Notes: generated by a model not told the origin, from the letters alone. DNA of 64,000 nt from JAWSVE01 sp050789445 (GCA_050789445.1 JAILXR010000001.1:2852001-2916000), one strand, 5' to 3'. Positions 32,425-42,538 are shown, numbered from the stretch's first letter. A program made the numbers and translations.

Positions 32425-33633
32425 GTGACCCACTCAGAAAAAAATATTTGGCAAAAAATTCCAAAACCATTACTGATTTTGGGGGTTGGTGGTATAGCAG
32501 TGTTTGCTTTGTTAAATCTAAAGCCGTCTCCCCAAAAAATGCCAAAAACAGAACCGCCAGCACCTCAAGTGACCGTGGTTTATGCAAGCCCAAGTACTCA
32601 AGCATTAAAAGTAAAATCGCAAGGGACAGTGAACCCACGTTATGAAATTGATTTAGTGACACAAGTGGCAGGCCGAGTAGAAAAGGTCAATAAAAATTTT
32701 GTTGAAGGTGGTTTTTTTAAAGCAGGCGAAGCATTAGTTACGATAGATAAGCGTGATTATGAATTGGCAGTAATAAAAGCAAAAGCAAGAGTGGCAGAAA
32801 CTGCACAAGTTTTAGCAACAGAAAAAGGCCGAGCTCGACAAGCACAAAGAGAGTGGCGTGATCTAGGTAATGCCGAAGCGAATGAATTATTTTTAAGAAA
32901 GCCTCAGTTAGCTGCAGCGGAAGCTCAATTTGCCGCGGCTGAAGCAGATCTTGATAAAGCAAAATTAGATCTAGAAAGAACAACAGTCTCTGCGCCATTT
33001 AATGGGCGAGTTAGAGAAGCTGTTGTTGATGCGGGGCAATATGTTTCTCCTGGCGGCCGAATTGCTAAAGTTTACGACACCTCAGTTGCAGAAATTCGTC
33101 TGCCTTTATCCGACAAGCAAACAGCGTTAGTAGAGTTGCCTCTTGGCTTTCGTGGAAATGAAAATAACCCAGGCCCCAATGTTTTGATCACAGGAATTAT
33201 CGGAGGTGAGCAGTATCAGTGGGAAGGGCAAATTGTCAGAACAGATGCAAGTGTTGATACAAACACTCGCATGTATTATGCCGTTGCAGAAGTAAAGGAT
33301 CCATTTGTTGAGCATCCTGAAAAAGTAAATGTACCTTTAGTGGTGGGATTGTTTGTGACCGCCGAAATTAGCGGCAGGGAATTAAAAAACGTTGTAAAAA
33401 TTCCTCGTCGTGCACTCTTTAAAAATAACGAAATTTATTCTTTAAGTGAAGACAATAGAATTCAATTGAAAACAGTCCGCGTTTTAATGACAACAAAAGA
33501 TGAAGCATGGATTGTTGGAGATATTGCAGAAGGAGAAGCGATTGTGGTTGGAGGGCAAAATTTTTTAACGCCTAATATGATCGTCAGTCCGTTACCCTCA
33601 ACCCGAGAAATCATGGCCACAGCAACGCCATAA
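32425..33633 (+). CDS. RND efflux periplasmic adaptor subunit (HlyD/MFP family)
   Basis: The 402-residue protein has a membrane anchor near residues 12-30. Barrel-sandwich and lipoyl halves follow ('VAGRVEKVNKNFVEGGFFKAGEALVTID' and 'TVSAPFNGRVREAVVDAGQYVSPG') around an alpha-helical hairpin, then a beta-barrel and a membrane-proximal domain. Such adaptors join an RND pump to a TolC-type channel. It starts at GTG with GAGGA about 9 nt upstream. The pump gene follows after 97 bases; no outer-membrane channel gene is present nearby. Confidence 0.94.
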   Translation: MTHSEKNIWQKIPKPLLILGVGGIAVFALLNLKPSPQKMPKTEPPAPQVTVVYASPSTQALKVKSQGTVNPRYEIDLVTQVAGRVEKVNKNFVEGGFFKAGEALVTIDKRDYELAVIKAKARVAETAQVLATEKGRARQAQREWRDLGNAEANELFLRKPQLAAAEAQFAAAEADLDKAKLDLERTTVSAPFNGRVREAVVDAGQYVSPGGRIAKVYDTSVAEIRLPLSDKQTALVELPLGFRGNENNPGPNVLITGIIGGEQYQWEGQIVRTDASVDTNTRMYYAVAEVKDPFVEHPEKVNVPLVVGLFVTAEISGRELKNVVKIPRRALFKNNEIYSLSEDNRIQLKTVRVLMTTKDEAWIVGDIAEGEAIVVGGQNFLTPNMIVSPLPSTREIMATATP

Positions 33634-33730
33634 AAAATGTTGTTAATCTTCGAGAAATTTATAGATTGTTTTTGATGCCTAATATTAGAAAACAAATCTT
33701 TAGTCGCTACCCAATAAAGGCTAAATCATA

Positions 33731-36700
33731 GTGAACAAAATAATACAGTGGTTTGTTGAAAACCCTATAGCAGCTAATCTCATGATGGTTGTCATTATTA
33801 TTGGTGGAGTCTCATCACTTTTTTCTTTGAATAAAGAAGCATTTCCAGCTGCAAACACTGGTTTTATTGAAGTTGCTGCACCCTATCCAGGAGCTGGCCC
33901 GAAAGAAGTTGAAGAGCAAATTATCATCCGTATTGAAGAGGCGATTGGTGATCTTGATGGTATTGAAGAAATTTCATCGCAAGCTCGACTAAGTTCAGGC
34001 CAAGTGACAATAGAAGCTGTTCAAGGTTATGACGTTCAAAAGTTATTAAATAATGTCAAGGCACGTGTCGATGCTATTAATACATTCCCACAAGATGCAG
34101 AACGCGTAGAAGTGAGCGAAGTTTTGTGGCGCACGCAGATCATGGATATAGGTGTCTTTGGTGAAGTAGAAGAGTCGGCGTTAAAGCAAACGGCTCAAAT
34201 TCTTCGTGATGAATTAGCCTTGCTGCCAAATATTTCTCTCGCTGAATTAGCGGCAACACGTGACGACGAGTTATCAATTGAAGTATCTGAAGAAACTTTG
34301 CGTCGGTATAACCTAAGTTTTCAAGATGTTGCAAATGCAATACAGAACTCTTCCATAAATCTTCCTGCTGGAACTGTAAAATCAATTGGCGGTGACATTC
34401 AACTTCAAACACGCGGCCAGGCTTATTACAAAGAAGATTTTGAACACATCGTTGTCACCAGTTCACGTGATGGCGCAAAATTATTATTGGGAGACATTGC
34501 TGAAATAAAAGATGGTTTTGTAGATCGAGATTTTATAGCGCTATTAAATGGTGTGCCTTCTGTTTATGTTCGACTCTATATTACAGATAATCCCAATGTA
34601 TTAAAGGCAAGAGAGCAAGTTTATGGATATTTAGAAAGCCTTGAAGGAAAATTACCTGCGGGGATTGGCGTAGAGCTGTGGCGAGATAATACATTAATGT
34701 TTAAAGATAGAATGAGTCTGTTACTAGAAAATTCTATCGGCGGGTTGATCCTTGTATTTGTAATCTTAATGCTTTTTTTGCGTCCTGCTTTAGCGACTTG
34801 GGTTTGTGTAGGTATTTCTCTTTCTTTTCTGGGATGTATTTGGGTCTTGCCACACATGGGTGTCAGTTTAAATATGATCTCCCTGTTTGGATTTCTGCTG
34901 GTGCTAGGGATCGTCGTTGATGATGCGATTATTGTTGGTGAAAGTATTCACTCAAGAAACGAAGCAAATTTACATGGCATGCAAGCGGCAGCGAGCGGTG
35001 CAAAAATGGTTTCGAAGCCAGTTATTTTTGCTGTGATTAGCACCATTATATTTTTTATGCCGATGTTATTTGTACCTGGCCCGATGGGTACAATGGCGGC
35101 TCCTATCGGAATCATTGTTGCATTGTGCTTGGTGTTTTCATTGATTGAATCACTACTGATATTGCCTTCACATCTTTCGCACTTAAAATCCGAAAAAGAA
35201 TCCTCCGTAGTTTTGTTTAGGTCGTTATCAAAATTTAGACATTTTTTATCGGCACATATGCAAGATTTTGCAGACAATAAATACCGTCCATTCTTAGAAA
35301 GTGCTTTGAAGAATAACGGGATTACACTGGCGTGTTTTGCTGTTGCGTTTTTATTATCAGTCGCAGTATTTGCAGGCGGGTGGTTACGCGTTGGTTTTAT
35401 GCCGGTTATTCAAGCTGATCAAATTGAAGCCCGAGTGGTTCTCGGTGAAGGTGTCCCGTTTAGTGATACAAAATCGGTCACTGATCGCATGGTGGTTGCA
35501 GCCGAAAAGTTAAAAACAGATGAAGAAATTATAAAGATCAATGGCTCCGATGATTTTATAGATAATGTACAAACGTGGGCTTATGGAAATCAAGTTGTCT
35601 TTGTATTGGCTTTAACGTCACCAGAAGAGCGTGATGTGTCGACGCGATTAATTGCGAGAAAGTGGCGCGAGTACATTGGAGATATCCCTGAGGCTGAAGA
35701 AGTACGAATAAATTTCACTATAAACCAACGCAGTGAACCTATCCGCTTGCAAGTGAGTATTCGTTCTGATGAAACAGCAGAACAAGAGCGTGCTGTTGAT
35801 GCAGTTAAAGCTGCAATTTCTAGTTATTCGGGTACCTATGATATTAAAGATAACTTGCAATCGCCACGCGATGAAATTGAATTAGACCTCAAAGATAATG
35901 CGGAAGCACTTGGGTTGTCTTTAAATGAAATAGCACGGCAAGTTCGACAAGGGTTTTATGGAAATGAAGTACAACGTATCCCACGAGCAAAAGAAGATGT
36001 TCGGGTTATGGTGCGTTATACCGAAGAAGAACGCCATAATGTTGATCATTTAGAAGAAATGCGAATTCGCTCTCAAGATGGTAGAGAAGTTCCTTTATCA
36101 GCAGTGGCCAATATTGAGTATGTTCCCGGATATTCAACAATTCGTCGGCTGGATCGAAAGCGAACAATTGTCATTACCGCTGAATTACAAGAAGGGTTTA
36201 ATTCGAATGAAATCGTTCGAGATTTATTAAGAAAAAACACAACGCGCTGGGAAAAAGAATTCGCAGGATTTAATATTCGAATTGCCGGCGACATGCGAGA
36301 TCAGGCAGACTTCTTAAGCTCAATGACAACAAACTTTTTCTTTTCTCTCTGTGTTATTTTTGGATTGATGGCCATCGCATTTCGTTCCTATTGGCAACCA
36401 ATGATTGTATTAACCGCTATTCCATTCGGATTTATGGGTGCTGTGATTGGTCACCTAATTATGGGTAGAGAAGTTAGCATGATGTCCATGCTTGGCTTTG
36501 TCGCTTGTGCAGGAGTTGTTGTGAACGATAACTTAGTACTTCTTGATCGTATAAGTACATTGCGTAAGCTTGATAAGCCTTTATTTGATGCGGTGGCACA
36601 AGCTGGTCGAGATCGTTTTCGTGCAATCATTCTCACGTCAGTTACAACCTTTGTTGGACTTACCCCGATTTTATTTGAACAAAGCATGCAGGCCGCATTT

Positions 36701-36877
36701 TTAATCCCAATGGTAATTTCTTTGGCTTTCGGCGTGATTTGCGCAACTACCGTTACATTAATTCTTGTCCCTTGTATGTTTTTAATGGGCGAGAATGTCT
36801 CAGATAGGTTTGAACGATTATTTGCTCCTAAAGATCATTCAGGGGAAGAAAATCAACTGATAGAAAAGGAGTCATAA
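33731..36877 (+). CDS. RND family efflux pump permease
   Basis: The 1048-residue protein has the duplicated RND layout: helix 1, a large periplasmic loop, helices 2-6, then a repeat with helices 7-12. The helix-4 motif 'LGIVVDDAIIVGESI' holds the conserved Asp pair used for proton coupling. The N-terminal 'WFVENPIAANLMMV' and 'AAPYPGAGPKEVEEQI' are typical of the AcrB-type pumps common in marine gammaproteobacteria. Substrate is unknown. Translation starts at GTG. The stop lies only 8 bases from the converging DUF1653 gene, with no terminator visible. Confidence 0.95.
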   Translation: MNKIIQWFVENPIAANLMMVVIIIGGVSSLFSLNKEAFPAANTGFIEVAAPYPGAGPKEVEEQIIIRIEEAIGDLDGIEEISSQARLSSGQVTIEAVQGYDVQKLLNNVKARVDAINTFPQDAERVEVSEVLWRTQIMDIGVFGEVEESALKQTAQILRDELALLPNISLAELAATRDDELSIEVSEETLRRYNLSFQDVANAIQNSSINLPAGTVKSIGGDIQLQTRGQAYYKEDFEHIVVTSSRDGAKLLLGDIAEIKDGFVDRDFIALLNGVPSVYVRLYITDNPNVLKAREQVYGYLESLEGKLPAGIGVELWRDNTLMFKDRMSLLLENSIGGLILVFVILMLFLRPALATWVCVGISLSFLGCIWVLPHMGVSLNMISLFGFLLVLGIVVDDAIIVGESIHSRNEANLHGMQAAASGAKMVSKPVIFAVISTIIFFMPMLFVPGPMGTMAAPIGIIVALCLVFSLIESLLILPSHLSHLKSEKESSVVLFRSLSKFRHFLSAHMQDFADNKYRPFLESALKNNGITLACFAVAFLLSVAVFAGGWLRVGFMPVIQADQIEARVVLGEGVPFSDTKSVTDRMVVAAEKLKTDEEIIKINGSDDFIDNVQTWAYGNQVVFVLALTSPEERDVSTRLIARKWREYIGDIPEAEEVRINFTINQRSEPIRLQVSIRSDETAEQERAVDAVKAAISSYSGTYDIKDNLQSPRDEIELDLKDNAEALGLSLNEIARQVRQGFYGNEVQRIPRAKEDVRVMVRYTEEERHNVDHLEEMRIRSQDGREVPLSAVANIEYVPGYSTIRRLDRKRTIVITAELQEGFNSNEIVRDLLRKNTTRWEKEFAGFNIRIAGDMRDQADFLSSMTTNFFFSLCVIFGLMAIAFRSYWQPMIVLTAIPFGFMGAVIGHLIMGREVSMMSMLGFVACAGVVVNDNLVLLDRISTLRKLDKPLFDAVAQAGRDRFRAIILTSVTTFVGLTPILFEQSMQAAFLIPMVISLAFGVICATTVTLILVPCMFLMGENVSDRFERLFAPKDHSGEENQLIEKES

Positions 36878-36885
36878 GATAGAAG

Positions 36886-37140
36886 CTAGTTAGAGCTCTT
36901 GAGATTTTCTTCTTCCTTCATCGGCCCAACGTATTCAAATCTTGGCAATGTTTTGCCATCTTGGGTTGTCACTGTCTCAAGAAACATCGCTAGTGGCCTA
37001 ACCCATAAGTCATAATCGCCGTACAAACAGCGATAGACGACGAAAGATTCTTCGGTTTCAGAGTGGTGGGCGACTTCATAGACCTGATAATCTTTTCCCT
37101 TGTAGTGTCTATACAGGCCGGATTTAATGTTTTCTGCCAT
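36886..37140 (-). CDS. DUF1653 domain protein
   Basis: This 84-residue protein consists almost entirely of the DUF1653 domain ('SGLYRHYKGKDYQVYEVAHHSET', 'VVYRCLYGDYDLWVRPLAMFLE'). The family is common and small, and its function is not established. It is monocistronic, convergent with the RND pump gene and divergent from the MAPEG gene. Confidence 0.93.
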   Translation of the reverse strand: MAENIKSGLYRHYKGKDYQVYEVAHHSETEESFVVYRCLYGDYDLWVRPLAMFLETVTTQDGKTLPRFEYVGPMKEEENLKSSN

Positions 37141-37305
37141 AATTTTTCCGTTTTTTGTTAATTTCAGTTGATTGAGTTTGTACGCTATCAGAGAAAGTAA
37201 TTAAGCCTGCACACAGCCTTCAAATAACGTTACACTAATCTGGCATCTTGCTTAAAAATAATAAAGTGAAACCATTCAAATTACGATGACATTAGGAAAA
37301 TCAAT

Positions 37306-37707
37306 ATGCCACTCATTGCGATAGTAACAACATTACTTTTATTACAGTATTTTATTTTTGGAATTTTGGTCGGTGGAGCTAGGGGTAAGACAGGCGTTGC
37401 AGCTCCAGCAATCTCTGGTCATCCTATTTTCGAAAACTATTTCAGAGCCCATCAAAATACGATGGAGCAACTCATTATCGTCATACCTGCTCTGTGGATA
37501 TTCGGTAGCTATGTGAGTGAATTATACGGCGCAATTTTCGGAATGGTCTTTTTCATCGGGCGTATTTTATATTTTCGCGGGTATGTTCAAGACCCTAAAA
37601 AACGTGAACTGGGATTTATCATTGGCGCTGTAGCTATGGGTATTTTATTAATCGGTGGTTTGATTGCTGCAGTGATGGCTTACTGGCAGTACATTCAAGC
37701 GATGTAA
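37306..37707 (+). CDS. MAPEG family membrane protein
   Basis: The 133-residue protein has four membrane helices. The MAPEG signature is visible: 'ARGKTGVAAP' near residue 25 and 'YFRAHQNTMEQLIIVIPALW' at about 47-66, including the conserved Glu and Asn. Eukaryotic members are glutathione S-transferases and eicosanoid enzymes; the bacterial role is mostly unknown. It has its own promoter region (37141-37305), shared divergently with the DUF1653 gene. Confidence 0.93.
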   Translation: MPLIAIVTTLLLLQYFIFGILVGGARGKTGVAAPAISGHPIFENYFRAHQNTMEQLIIVIPALWIFGSYVSELYGAIFGMVFFIGRILYFRGYVQDPKKRELGFIIGAVAMGILLIGGLIAAVMAYWQYIQAM

Positions 37708-37730
37708 TTAAGTAAAACCTTTAAAAATTG

Positions 37731-38270
37731 TTAGCCGCAATTTTGTTTGATGAGCTGGTTATATTCCTTAGCTAGCTCATTTCTTTCTCTCTCGCTCATC
37801 GTATTTTCTTTACCGTTTTCATCTAAGGTATAAAAGCGTTCTTCCCGAAGAAATTTCAAATTCTTTTTCGCTTTAGTACAACGTCTTTTCATTTCTATTT
37901 TTTCTTTTTGAGCTTGTTGAGTCTCTCTTAATCGAGATTGTTTTTCGCCTTCAGTTTCTTTAGCAAATATTTTGTTTAATTTATATTGTTCGTTTTGGCT
38001 GGTATCTACGTTGGTTTTTGTAGTTGATTCTGTAATATCCTCTGCCTTTTTATTGGCCGGAGGCTTGTCGCTAAAGTGAATTTTCCCTTTTTCATCTGTC
38101 CACTTGTAAATCTCAGCTGTGGCTAAAGGCATATAGCTACTCGAACAAAATAAAATCGCAAATAAAAACAGAACACGATGCTTGAAAAAGCGATGAGTAG
38201 GAAGATATGTATTAAAAAAATGTGTGTTCTCGACAGAGCTTGGAGAGAAGATTCCCTTAGGTGGTAGCAT
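37731..38270 (-). CDS. DUF4124 domain exported protein
   Basis: The 179-residue protein has a long N-terminal basic region and a signal helix ending near 'LATA'. The DUF4124 motif follows directly ('AEIYKWTDEKGKIHFSDKPP', about residues 52-71), then a Lys/Glu-rich, probably coiled-coil tail. DUF4124 proteins are periplasmic and of unknown function. A strong ribosome-binding site (AAGGGA) lies 6 nt before the ATG. It lies 132 bases downstream of the protease gene on the same strand. Confidence 0.88.
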   Translation of the reverse strand: MLPPKGIFSPSSVENTHFFNTYLPTHRFFKHRVLFLFAILFCSSSYMPLATAEIYKWTDEKGKIHFSDKPPANKKAEDITESTTKTNVDTSQNEQYKLNKIFAKETEGEKQSRLRETQQAQKEKIEMKRRCTKAKKNLKFLREERFYTLDENGKENTMSERERNELAKEYNQLIKQNCG

Positions 38271-38402
38271 GATGATTCCCTTATGTGTTGATCTGTAAAA
38301 TAGCGCTCATTCTAACAAAAAATGAGCACCTAGAAATATCCAAAAAGTTATTAAAAACTCTAAAAAAATAATTAAAAGCTGTTAAAGAGTTATTAGATTT
38401 TA

Positions 38403-39884
38403 CTAATCAAATAGGCCCAGTGAGTAAGGACTAGGAATTTGGTATAGCTCTAGGGTTTGTGCTTCTGAAGATTTTGCTTGTTCGTTGTCAATAACCATCC
38501 TAAAACCATCTTCATCACCAAAGGTAATATATTGTCCTTCAGCATTACGAACGAAATCTGTAAATTGAGAGAAATCTCTAACATCCTTACCATTAACAGA
38601 GCTCACGATCCAGTTGCTCCATTTGTGGTAGCCGAGATTAACATCCGTAGGCAATACTTTTAGAGCAACTACTATTTCTCTTTTTTCAGGAGAGGTCCAA
38701 CGGTTACGCGCGTATAAAAATTCTGTAGGCGCTTTGTTTCTCCAATCTCTACCCCAGCGTTTAATTAAGTTCATGTTAAGTGGAACAAAAACAATACCGC
38801 CATACACATAATATTTTGGAAGTTGATCAAATTCTTCGTTTATCACTAAATTATAACTGGCTAAACGTTTGCCTGCGATAAGATTAACTTTTTGAATTTC
38901 ACCTTCACGAGCAATAGTGAGTTCTACTTCGTCTCCTACATGATATTGATCAATTGCATATTTGTAGTTTGTCCTTAAATCTTTTCTTACTTCGATTGAT
39001 TTATCGTTAGCAATTTTGTATCCGTCTATTGCTAATAACACATCATTCGTTTCTAGTTTTCCAAAAGCAGGAGATTCTTCAAAAATTTTAGTAATTAAAA
39101 TTCCCCCTTGGTCGGCATCAATTTTTAAAGAATCTTTCATGGCGGGGCTTTCTAAATCTTGTGTGCGAAACCCAAGGTCAGGCATTCCTTCATGGCTTCC
39201 ATCCTCAGCATCTTTTAAAACATGTTTAATGACGCTAGGAGGAACAAAGTAACCTAAATTTTCTCCACCAGGTATTCCTTGCATAACAACGCCGGCAATT
39301 TGGTTATTAACAATAACGGGGCCGCCACTATTTCCAGGGTTAATAGCCGCATCAATTTGCCCGGCTAGTAAATAACTGCTGCCATGTGAATAATAGTGAT
39401 GTTCAACACGGGAAAGAATTCCACGAGTAATACTTAAGGCGCTGCCCCCATAGGGGTAACCATAAACAGAAACTTCTTGTAGTGGTTCGGGTAAGTTACC
39501 TATAGGCAATGCTTTTAAGCCATTGAAAAAATCAGTATCGACGACCTCTAAAACGGCAAGGTCTGCTTCATGAGAAACAAACTTGAGTTTGGCTAGATAT
39601 TTTTTAGGATCGGCATTTTTCTGAACTTGAATATACCTTGCATCGGCAACGACATGAGCATTGGTTAAAATTCGATTGCCGCTAATGACGGAGCCTGATC
39701 CACTACCTTGCTTAGGATTCAGTAATCGCCAAGGTGTAAAATAATCGGGTGCAGCGGATGTTGTATGAATTTTTACAACAGCACTTTTGAGACGTTGAAT
39801 TTCTCGTGTAGATTCGGCGAAAGATAATGAACTAATTAATAAAAATAGAGAACTGATTATGCATATAGTTCGAATGTTTTTCAT
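38403..39884 (-). CDS. Trypsin-like serine protease with PDZ domain (Deg-like)
   Basis: The 493-residue exported protein (signal peptide ends 'LSFA') has an S1C protease domain with the full triad: His77 (ILTNAHVV), Asp108 (HEADLAVLEV) and Ser186 (NPGNSGGPV). A PDZ domain follows at about 250-330 ('ILITKIFEESPAFGKLETNDVLLAIDG'), then a C-terminal part of about 150 residues that resembles the second PDZ-like region of Deg9-type proteins rather than bacterial DegP/DegQ. It probably acts in periplasmic protein quality control. It lies 46 bases after hslR on the same strand. Confidence 0.92.
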   Translation of the reverse strand: MKNIRTICIISSLFLLISSLSFAESTREIQRLKSAVVKIHTTSAAPDYFTPWRLLNPKQGSGSGSVISGNRILTNAHVVADARYIQVQKNADPKKYLAKLKFVSHEADLAVLEVVDTDFFNGLKALPIGNLPEPLQEVSVYGYPYGGSALSITRGILSRVEHHYYSHGSSYLLAGQIDAAINPGNSGGPVIVNNQIAGVVMQGIPGGENLGYFVPPSVIKHVLKDAEDGSHEGMPDLGFRTQDLESPAMKDSLKIDADQGGILITKIFEESPAFGKLETNDVLLAIDGYKIANDKSIEVRKDLRTNYKYAIDQYHVGDEVELTIAREGEIQKVNLIAGKRLASYNLVINEEFDQLPKYYVYGGIVFVPLNMNLIKRWGRDWRNKAPTEFLYARNRWTSPEKREIVVALKVLPTDVNLGYHKWSNWIVSSVNGKDVRDFSQFTDFVRNAEGQYITFGDEDGFRMVIDNEQAKSSEAQTLELYQIPSPYSLGLFD

Positions 39885-39930
39885 AATAAATCCGTTGTTA
39901 TTGTATTTATATTACTCATCAATGTTATCG

Positions 39931-40320
39931 CTACCCCTCAAAATCTTGCTCACGAAAGCGATGTATCTGTCGACGTTGTTTCTTTGTTGGCCTTTTTGGC
40001 GGAAGCTCATTGAGTTGATTAAACATCTTACGATTTTCGGAGTTCTCTTCACGCTTTTTAATACTTTCTTCAGTTTCTTGATAAAGCGCTTGAGCTTCTG
40101 GAGCCCCACGCCTTTGATCTGACAACGTAATGACCTCGATAGTTCTTTCATCCCAGCCAATTTTTAATGTCAAAATTGTTCCGACAGAAATATCTCGACT
40201 AGGTTTGATTCGTTGTCCGTCACTGCGAACTTTCCCGCCTTCTATGGCATGTTTTGCAATACTGCGTGTTTTGTAAAATCGCGCAGCCCAAAGCCATTTA
40301 TCGATACGTACTTTATCCAT
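39931..40320 (-). CDS. hslR: Heat-shock protein Hsp15, ribosome-associated S4-domain protein
   Basis: The 129-residue protein has an N-terminal S4 RNA-binding domain ('VRIDKWLWAARFYKTRSIAKHAIEGGKVRSDG') and a basic C-terminal tail, as in Escherichia coli Hsp15. Hsp15 binds free 50S subunits that still carry a nascent chain and helps recycle them after heat shock. It follows yrfG with a 5-base gap, the same neighbour order as in E. coli. Confidence 0.96.
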   Translation of the reverse strand: MDKVRIDKWLWAARFYKTRSIAKHAIEGGKVRSDGQRIKPSRDISVGTILTLKIGWDERTIEVITLSDQRRGAPEAQALYQETEESIKKREENSENRKMFNQLNELPPKRPTKKQRRQIHRFREQDFEG

Positions 40321-40325
40321 AGATA

Positions 40326-40994
40326 TTATTGTAGTTCGCTGTTAATAAATATTTCGTCAAAATGATGAATGGCTGGAAATTCTTCTATTGTGGGTCGATT
40401 GATTTTGCTGTCGGGTTGATGGATGCACAATAAGTGTTGAATACCAAATTGTTGTGCCGATTCTAAAATCCTAACAGTGTCATCAATAAATAAAGTGCGG
40501 GCAGGATCGAAATGTTCATGTTGTTGTAATCGACTCCAAAATTCTTGATCTTCTTTGGGGTGATTGAATTCATGAGAAGAGATAATTATGTCTAGCCATT
40601 GATCAATTTCTGTAATATCTAGTTTTAAACTCAAACTTTGTGGGTGAGCATTAGTGATTAAAATAAGCTTTTTATTTTCTTTTTTTAATTGCTGTAAAAA
40701 TTCTACAGCGAAGGGCCGAATTTTTATTTTATGTTTTACTTCTTCTTTAAGTTCACGGATGTCGAGTTGCAGTGATGTTGACCAGTGCTCTAAACAATAC
40801 CAATTTAGTGTTCCTTCGTGAACCTTAATATGTTCTTTAAGTACTTGGGTTGCTTCAGTTTCTGATACCTTATGGGCTTCGGCATAACGCTTTGGTAGAT
40901 GTTCAGTCCAGAAATAATTATCGAAATGAAGGTCGAGTAATGTACCGTCCATGTCGAGTAGTACCGTGTCAATGTCAGGCCAGGGGATTTGCAT
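40326..40994 (-). CDS. yrfG: HAD-family GMP/IMP nucleotidase
   Basis: The 222-residue HAD hydrolase has motif I 'VLLDMDGTLLDL', motif II 'LILITNAHPQSL' and the motif IV region 'TLFIDDTVRIL'. The E. coli homologue YrfG dephosphorylates GMP and IMP. Assignment to yrfG is supported by the adjacent hslR gene. Divergent from cysQ, with the promoters in 40995-41198. Confidence 0.92.
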   Translation of the reverse strand: MQIPWPDIDTVLLDMDGTLLDLHFDNYFWTEHLPKRYAEAHKVSETEATQVLKEHIKVHEGTLNWYCLEHWSTSLQLDIRELKEEVKHKIKIRPFAVEFLQQLKKENKKLILITNAHPQSLSLKLDITEIDQWLDIIISSHEFNHPKEDQEFWSRLQQHEHFDPARTLFIDDTVRILESAQQFGIQHLLCIHQPDSKINRPTIEEFPAIHHFDEIFINSELQ

Positions 40995-41198
40995 AAGATC
41001 AAGTTAACCAATATAAATTCATGTTATGTCATGCCAGCAGTTGGCTGGTGGTAAAAAAATCGATAAATAAGGTCTAATCGGATTATCTATACGCTTATAA
41101 TATCGAGCTGCGGTTATTCTATCTTCTATCTCTTTCTGTTGCAGCCGCAGCTATCAGTTTTAATGAAATGAAAGATAAGTCATTCCACGGGAGCCTTT

Positions 41199-42086
41199 GT
41201 GACAAAGAATAAAAAGCCAAGCACTCTAGACTCAAAAAGCTCATGTGAGGTGACAGAGGACTTGATTGGCGCATTAATTGATCTTGGGCGAACATCGGGA
41301 GAATTGATCTTAGAGGTTTACAATCGAGATGTTGGATTTGATGTAGATATCAAGAGTGACAGCTCGCCCATCACAGAGGCGGATAGGAAAGCCCATCACT
41401 GTATCGTTGATGCGCTAGAGGTTTTAACACCAGCAGTACCAATACTTTCTGAAGAGTCTGAGCTGCCCTCTTATAAAGAGCGTTCTTTGTGGAAAACGTA
41501 TTGGCTGATCGATCCCCTCGATGGAACCAAAGAATTTGTAAATCGGAATGATGAATTCACAGTAAACATAGCGCTTATTCAACAAGGCGTTGCTATTTTA
41601 GGGCTGGTTCATGTTCCGGTGACGGGAGTGACTTATGTCGGTTCACAGCCATTCGGAGCCTATAAATATTCGAATACCGGCCATCGAGAAAAAATTTCTG
41701 TGAGAACGATTGGTTCTCAAATTGAAAACAATTACCCCATAGAGATCGTAGCAAGTCGCCGTCATGGTTTTGAGCAAGTTGAGAAAATGATTAAATGCCT
41801 TCGTAATAAATACACAGAGGTGACAACAAGAAGTATAGGCAGCTCATTAAAGTTCTGTTTGATCGCAGAAGGCGAAGCAGATTTGTACCCTCGCTTTGGT
41901 CCTACATCAGAATGGGATACGGCAGCAGCTCAGGCGGTGGTGGAAGCTGCAGGCGGTTGTGTTGTTGACACTTCATTCTCCCCGCTTCGTTATAATGAAA
42001 AAGGTGACATTTTAAATCCGAGTTTTTTGGTAATAGGTGACGTGTCTCACGATTGGAAAAATGATTTAACTCTCGAATTGGCATAA
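41199..42086 (+). CDS. cysQ: 3'(2'),5'-bisphosphate nucleotidase CysQ
   Basis: The 295-residue protein belongs to the inositol monophosphatase-like superfamily. The metal-binding motifs are 'ILSEESELP', 'WLIDPLDGTKEF' and 'GPTSEWDTAAAQAVVEAAGG'. CysQ converts 3'-phosphoadenosine 5'-phosphate, a by-product of sulfate assimilation, to AMP. It starts at GTG with GGGAG upstream. The N-terminus is about 20 residues longer than usual (polar, Ser-rich), so a later start cannot be excluded. Confidence 0.94.
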   Translation: MTKNKKPSTLDSKSSCEVTEDLIGALIDLGRTSGELILEVYNRDVGFDVDIKSDSSPITEADRKAHHCIVDALEVLTPAVPILSEESELPSYKERSLWKTYWLIDPLDGTKEFVNRNDEFTVNIALIQQGVAILGLVHVPVTGVTYVGSQPFGAYKYSNTGHREKISVRTIGSQIENNYPIEIVASRRHGFEQVEKMIKCLRNKYTEVTTRSIGSSLKFCLIAEGEADLYPRFGPTSEWDTAAAQAVVEAAGGCVVDTSFSPLRYNEKGDILNPSFLVIGDVSHDWKNDLTLELA

Positions 42087-42242
42087 TGTTATTTTGTGGT
42101 CTAGTCTCTAAAAAACGCCTCGCTTTGCATTATTATTCTTTATAAGACGACATGTATTGCAGTAATTATTTGTAGTTTGCAGAAAAGTGCCATTAATTAT
42201 AAAAAATAAAAACGCCAAAAATACCGCTAGCTGGAGACTGAA

Positions 42243-42449
42243 ATGAGACAACCACGCGCTGCCCATGTTGGAGTAACTTTTAATAATACGGTTTTTCTAA
42301 AAGCTCGCTTAAACGATGAGATTGTCCGATTAGAACGGCAATTGAGTGATTTTAGATCTGGCGAGCAAGCCAGTAATTTTGGATTGCTACAATCGTATAA
42401 AGAAATGATTTATTCTCGCCGAGAGATGCTTAACGGCCTTCCGCACTAA
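42243..42449 (+). CDS. Small protein of unknown function
   Basis: The 68-residue product is mostly helical and polar ('RLNDEIVRLERQLSDFRSGEQ' near residue 25), and could form a short coiled coil. TGGAG lies about 7 nt before the ATG, and codon use matches its neighbours. I recognise no family. It stands alone between cysQ and the converging lipoprotein gene. Confidence 0.65.
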   Translation: MRQPRAAHVGVTFNNTVFLKARLNDEIVRLERQLSDFRSGEQASNFGLLQSYKEMIYSRREMLNGLPH

Positions 42450-42459
42450 TTTGTTAAAA

Positions 42460-42505
42460 ACCTAGGCGTTATAGATAAAGATAACTTGCGCCTAGATTTT
42501 CTATC
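42460..42505 (+). terminator. Possible terminator hairpin
   Basis: An imperfect hairpin (TAGGCG pairing with CGCCTA, plus an inner TTAT/ATAA arm with a small bulge) is followed by a short T-rich stretch, just after the stop of the 68-residue gene. The weak T-tract makes this uncertain. Confidence 0.4.
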
Positions 42506-42538
42506 TGGTTTTATTTTTTTGTACCTTATTTAATATCC

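Noticed and set aside
32198..32662. Minus-strand frame of 154 codons with hydrophobic segments upstream of the RND adaptor
   Set aside because: Half of it overlaps the N-terminal part of the adaptor gene; the hydrophobicity reflects antisense reading of AT-rich sequence and no ribosome-binding site is seen.
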